From Spirochaetales bacterium (GTDB lineage: Bacteria; Spirochaetota; Spirochaetia; DTKZ01): a DNA stretch of 6,221 nt. The notes under the pieces were generated by a model. That model saw only the letters and a list, made by a program, of their open reading frames with translations, was not told the origin of the DNA and made no database searches. Shown in pieces: positions 5,828 to 6,221 of the stretch. The stretch spans positions 1-6,221 of the forward strand of contig JAISAF010000378.1 in NCBI GenBank assembly GCA_031266855.1, read 5' to 3'. The translations under genes and the position numbers were made by a program. How positions within the stretch are numbered: position 1 is the first letter of the stretch; every line of letters begins with the position of its first letter.

Positions 5828-6079
5828 ATGAATTCAAAGCAGCGAAAGACCTTTGAATTGATATTTAAGGTTCCCGCCTCATCCGGTATCGCATGGCAGG
5901 ACATAGAGAACCTCCTGACGGTTCTGGGCGCCGGACTGCCGGAGGGGGCGGGATCGAGATTAAGGGTAAAACTGAACGGAGTCCGCGCTGTTTTTCATCG
6001 TCCGCACCCCAAAAGGACAAGCGATAAGGGCGCCGTCAGTTCTGTACGAAGATTTTTGGAAAACGCGGGGATTAAATAA
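5828..6079 (+). CDS. hicA: HicA-type toxin (mRNA interferase family), type II toxin-antitoxin
   Basis: The 83-residue product begins MNSKQRKTFELIF and contains the variant-HicA features GSRLRVKLNGVRAVFHRPHP (42-61), followed by a C-terminal helix VRRFLENAGIK. HicA proteins have a double-stranded-RNA-binding-like fold and cleave mRNA, and their activity is held off by HicB. The usual GSHH catalytic motif is not present: the sequence has GSR at 42-44, with His57 and His60 in FHRPHP. The subfamily with this pattern is known beside HicB-like genes. Its length fits, and it overlaps hicB by 1 nt (TAATG), the toxin-first order usual for hicAB. There is little Shine-Dalgarno sequence at the ATG, which could keep toxin synthesis low. 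Confidence 0.87.
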   Translation: MNSKQRKTFELIFKVPASSGIAWQDIENLLTVLGAGLPEGAGSRLRVKLNGVRAVFHRPHPKRTSDKGAVSSVRRFLENAGIK

Positions 6080-6221
6080 TGGAATACAAAGGATACGTGG
6101 GTATTGTCGAATATGACGACAACGCGAAACTGTTTCATGGTGATGTTATAAATACACGGGATGTCATCACCTTTCAGGGAACCACGGTTAAGGAAATCGA
6201 AAGGGCCTTTAAGGACTCTGT
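6079..6221 (+). CDS. hicB: HicB-type antitoxin, N-terminal part (cut by window end)
   Basis: Forty-seven complete codons run from ATG 6079 to the window end. The start MEYKGYVGIVEYDD, then LFHGDVINTRDVITFQGTT, then a helix beginning VKEIERAFKDS, matches the HicB N-terminal RNase-H-like domain. This domain binds and neutralises the HicA toxin. The C-terminal DNA-binding part (usually ribbon-helix-helix or HTH) would lie beyond 6221 and cannot be judged. Its ATG shares one base with the hicA TAA stop, so the two are translationally coupled. Confidence 0.88.
   Translation, partial: MEYKGYVGIVEYDDNAKLFHGDVINTRDVITFQGTTVKEIERAFKDS

Overview
The window looks like a chromosomal segment of a free-living or gut bacterium of intermediate GC content. 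The best guess is a spirochaete of the Treponema group: the rhomboid, prfA and prmC order and the sequence style of these proteins fit. That assignment comes from memory of gene order and protein style, not from a search, and should be treated as tentative.

Layout. Positions 1-120 hold one copy of a structured repeat: about 58 nt containing a small hairpin, followed by a large GC-rich palindrome. A near-consensus sigma-70-type promoter (126-154) follows and drives a tightly packed five-gene plus-strand cluster: a rhomboid intramembrane protease (163-807), release factor 1 prfA (814-1887), the RF1/RF2 glutamine methyltransferase prmC (1884-2729), a bifunctional (p)ppGpp synthetase/hydrolase of the Rel/SpoT family (2726-4771) and the tRNA wobble 2'-O-methyltransferase trmL (4779-5237). 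Gaps are 6 nt, -4 nt, -4 nt and 7 nt, so the block reads as one operon with translational coupling. From 5238 to 5606 there is no confident gene, but a second copy of the same repeat lies there in inverted orientation with its own palindrome, plus two further hairpins. A minus-strand tRNA with anticodon CAT (5607-5680) follows, then a type II toxin-antitoxin pair on the plus strand: hicA (5828-6079) and hicB, cut by the window end (6079-6221).

How the genes fit together. prfA, prmC and trmL all act on translation: stop-codon reading, methylation of the RF1 GGQ glutamine by the neighbouring enzyme, and wobble-base methylation of tRNA. Rel sets the (p)ppGpp level in response to uncharged tRNA on the ribosome. 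The rhomboid is a membrane protease with a complete catalytic set but no evident link to the others. hicAB is a separate accessory module.

The least ordinary signals are the inverted repeat-plus-palindrome pair that brackets the operon and is open in the same reading frame in both copies, the promoter whose predicted start point nearly coincides with the rhomboid ATG (a probable leaderless mRNA), and a perfect 12-bp palindrome just before hicA. I did not find a convincing new multi-gene system.
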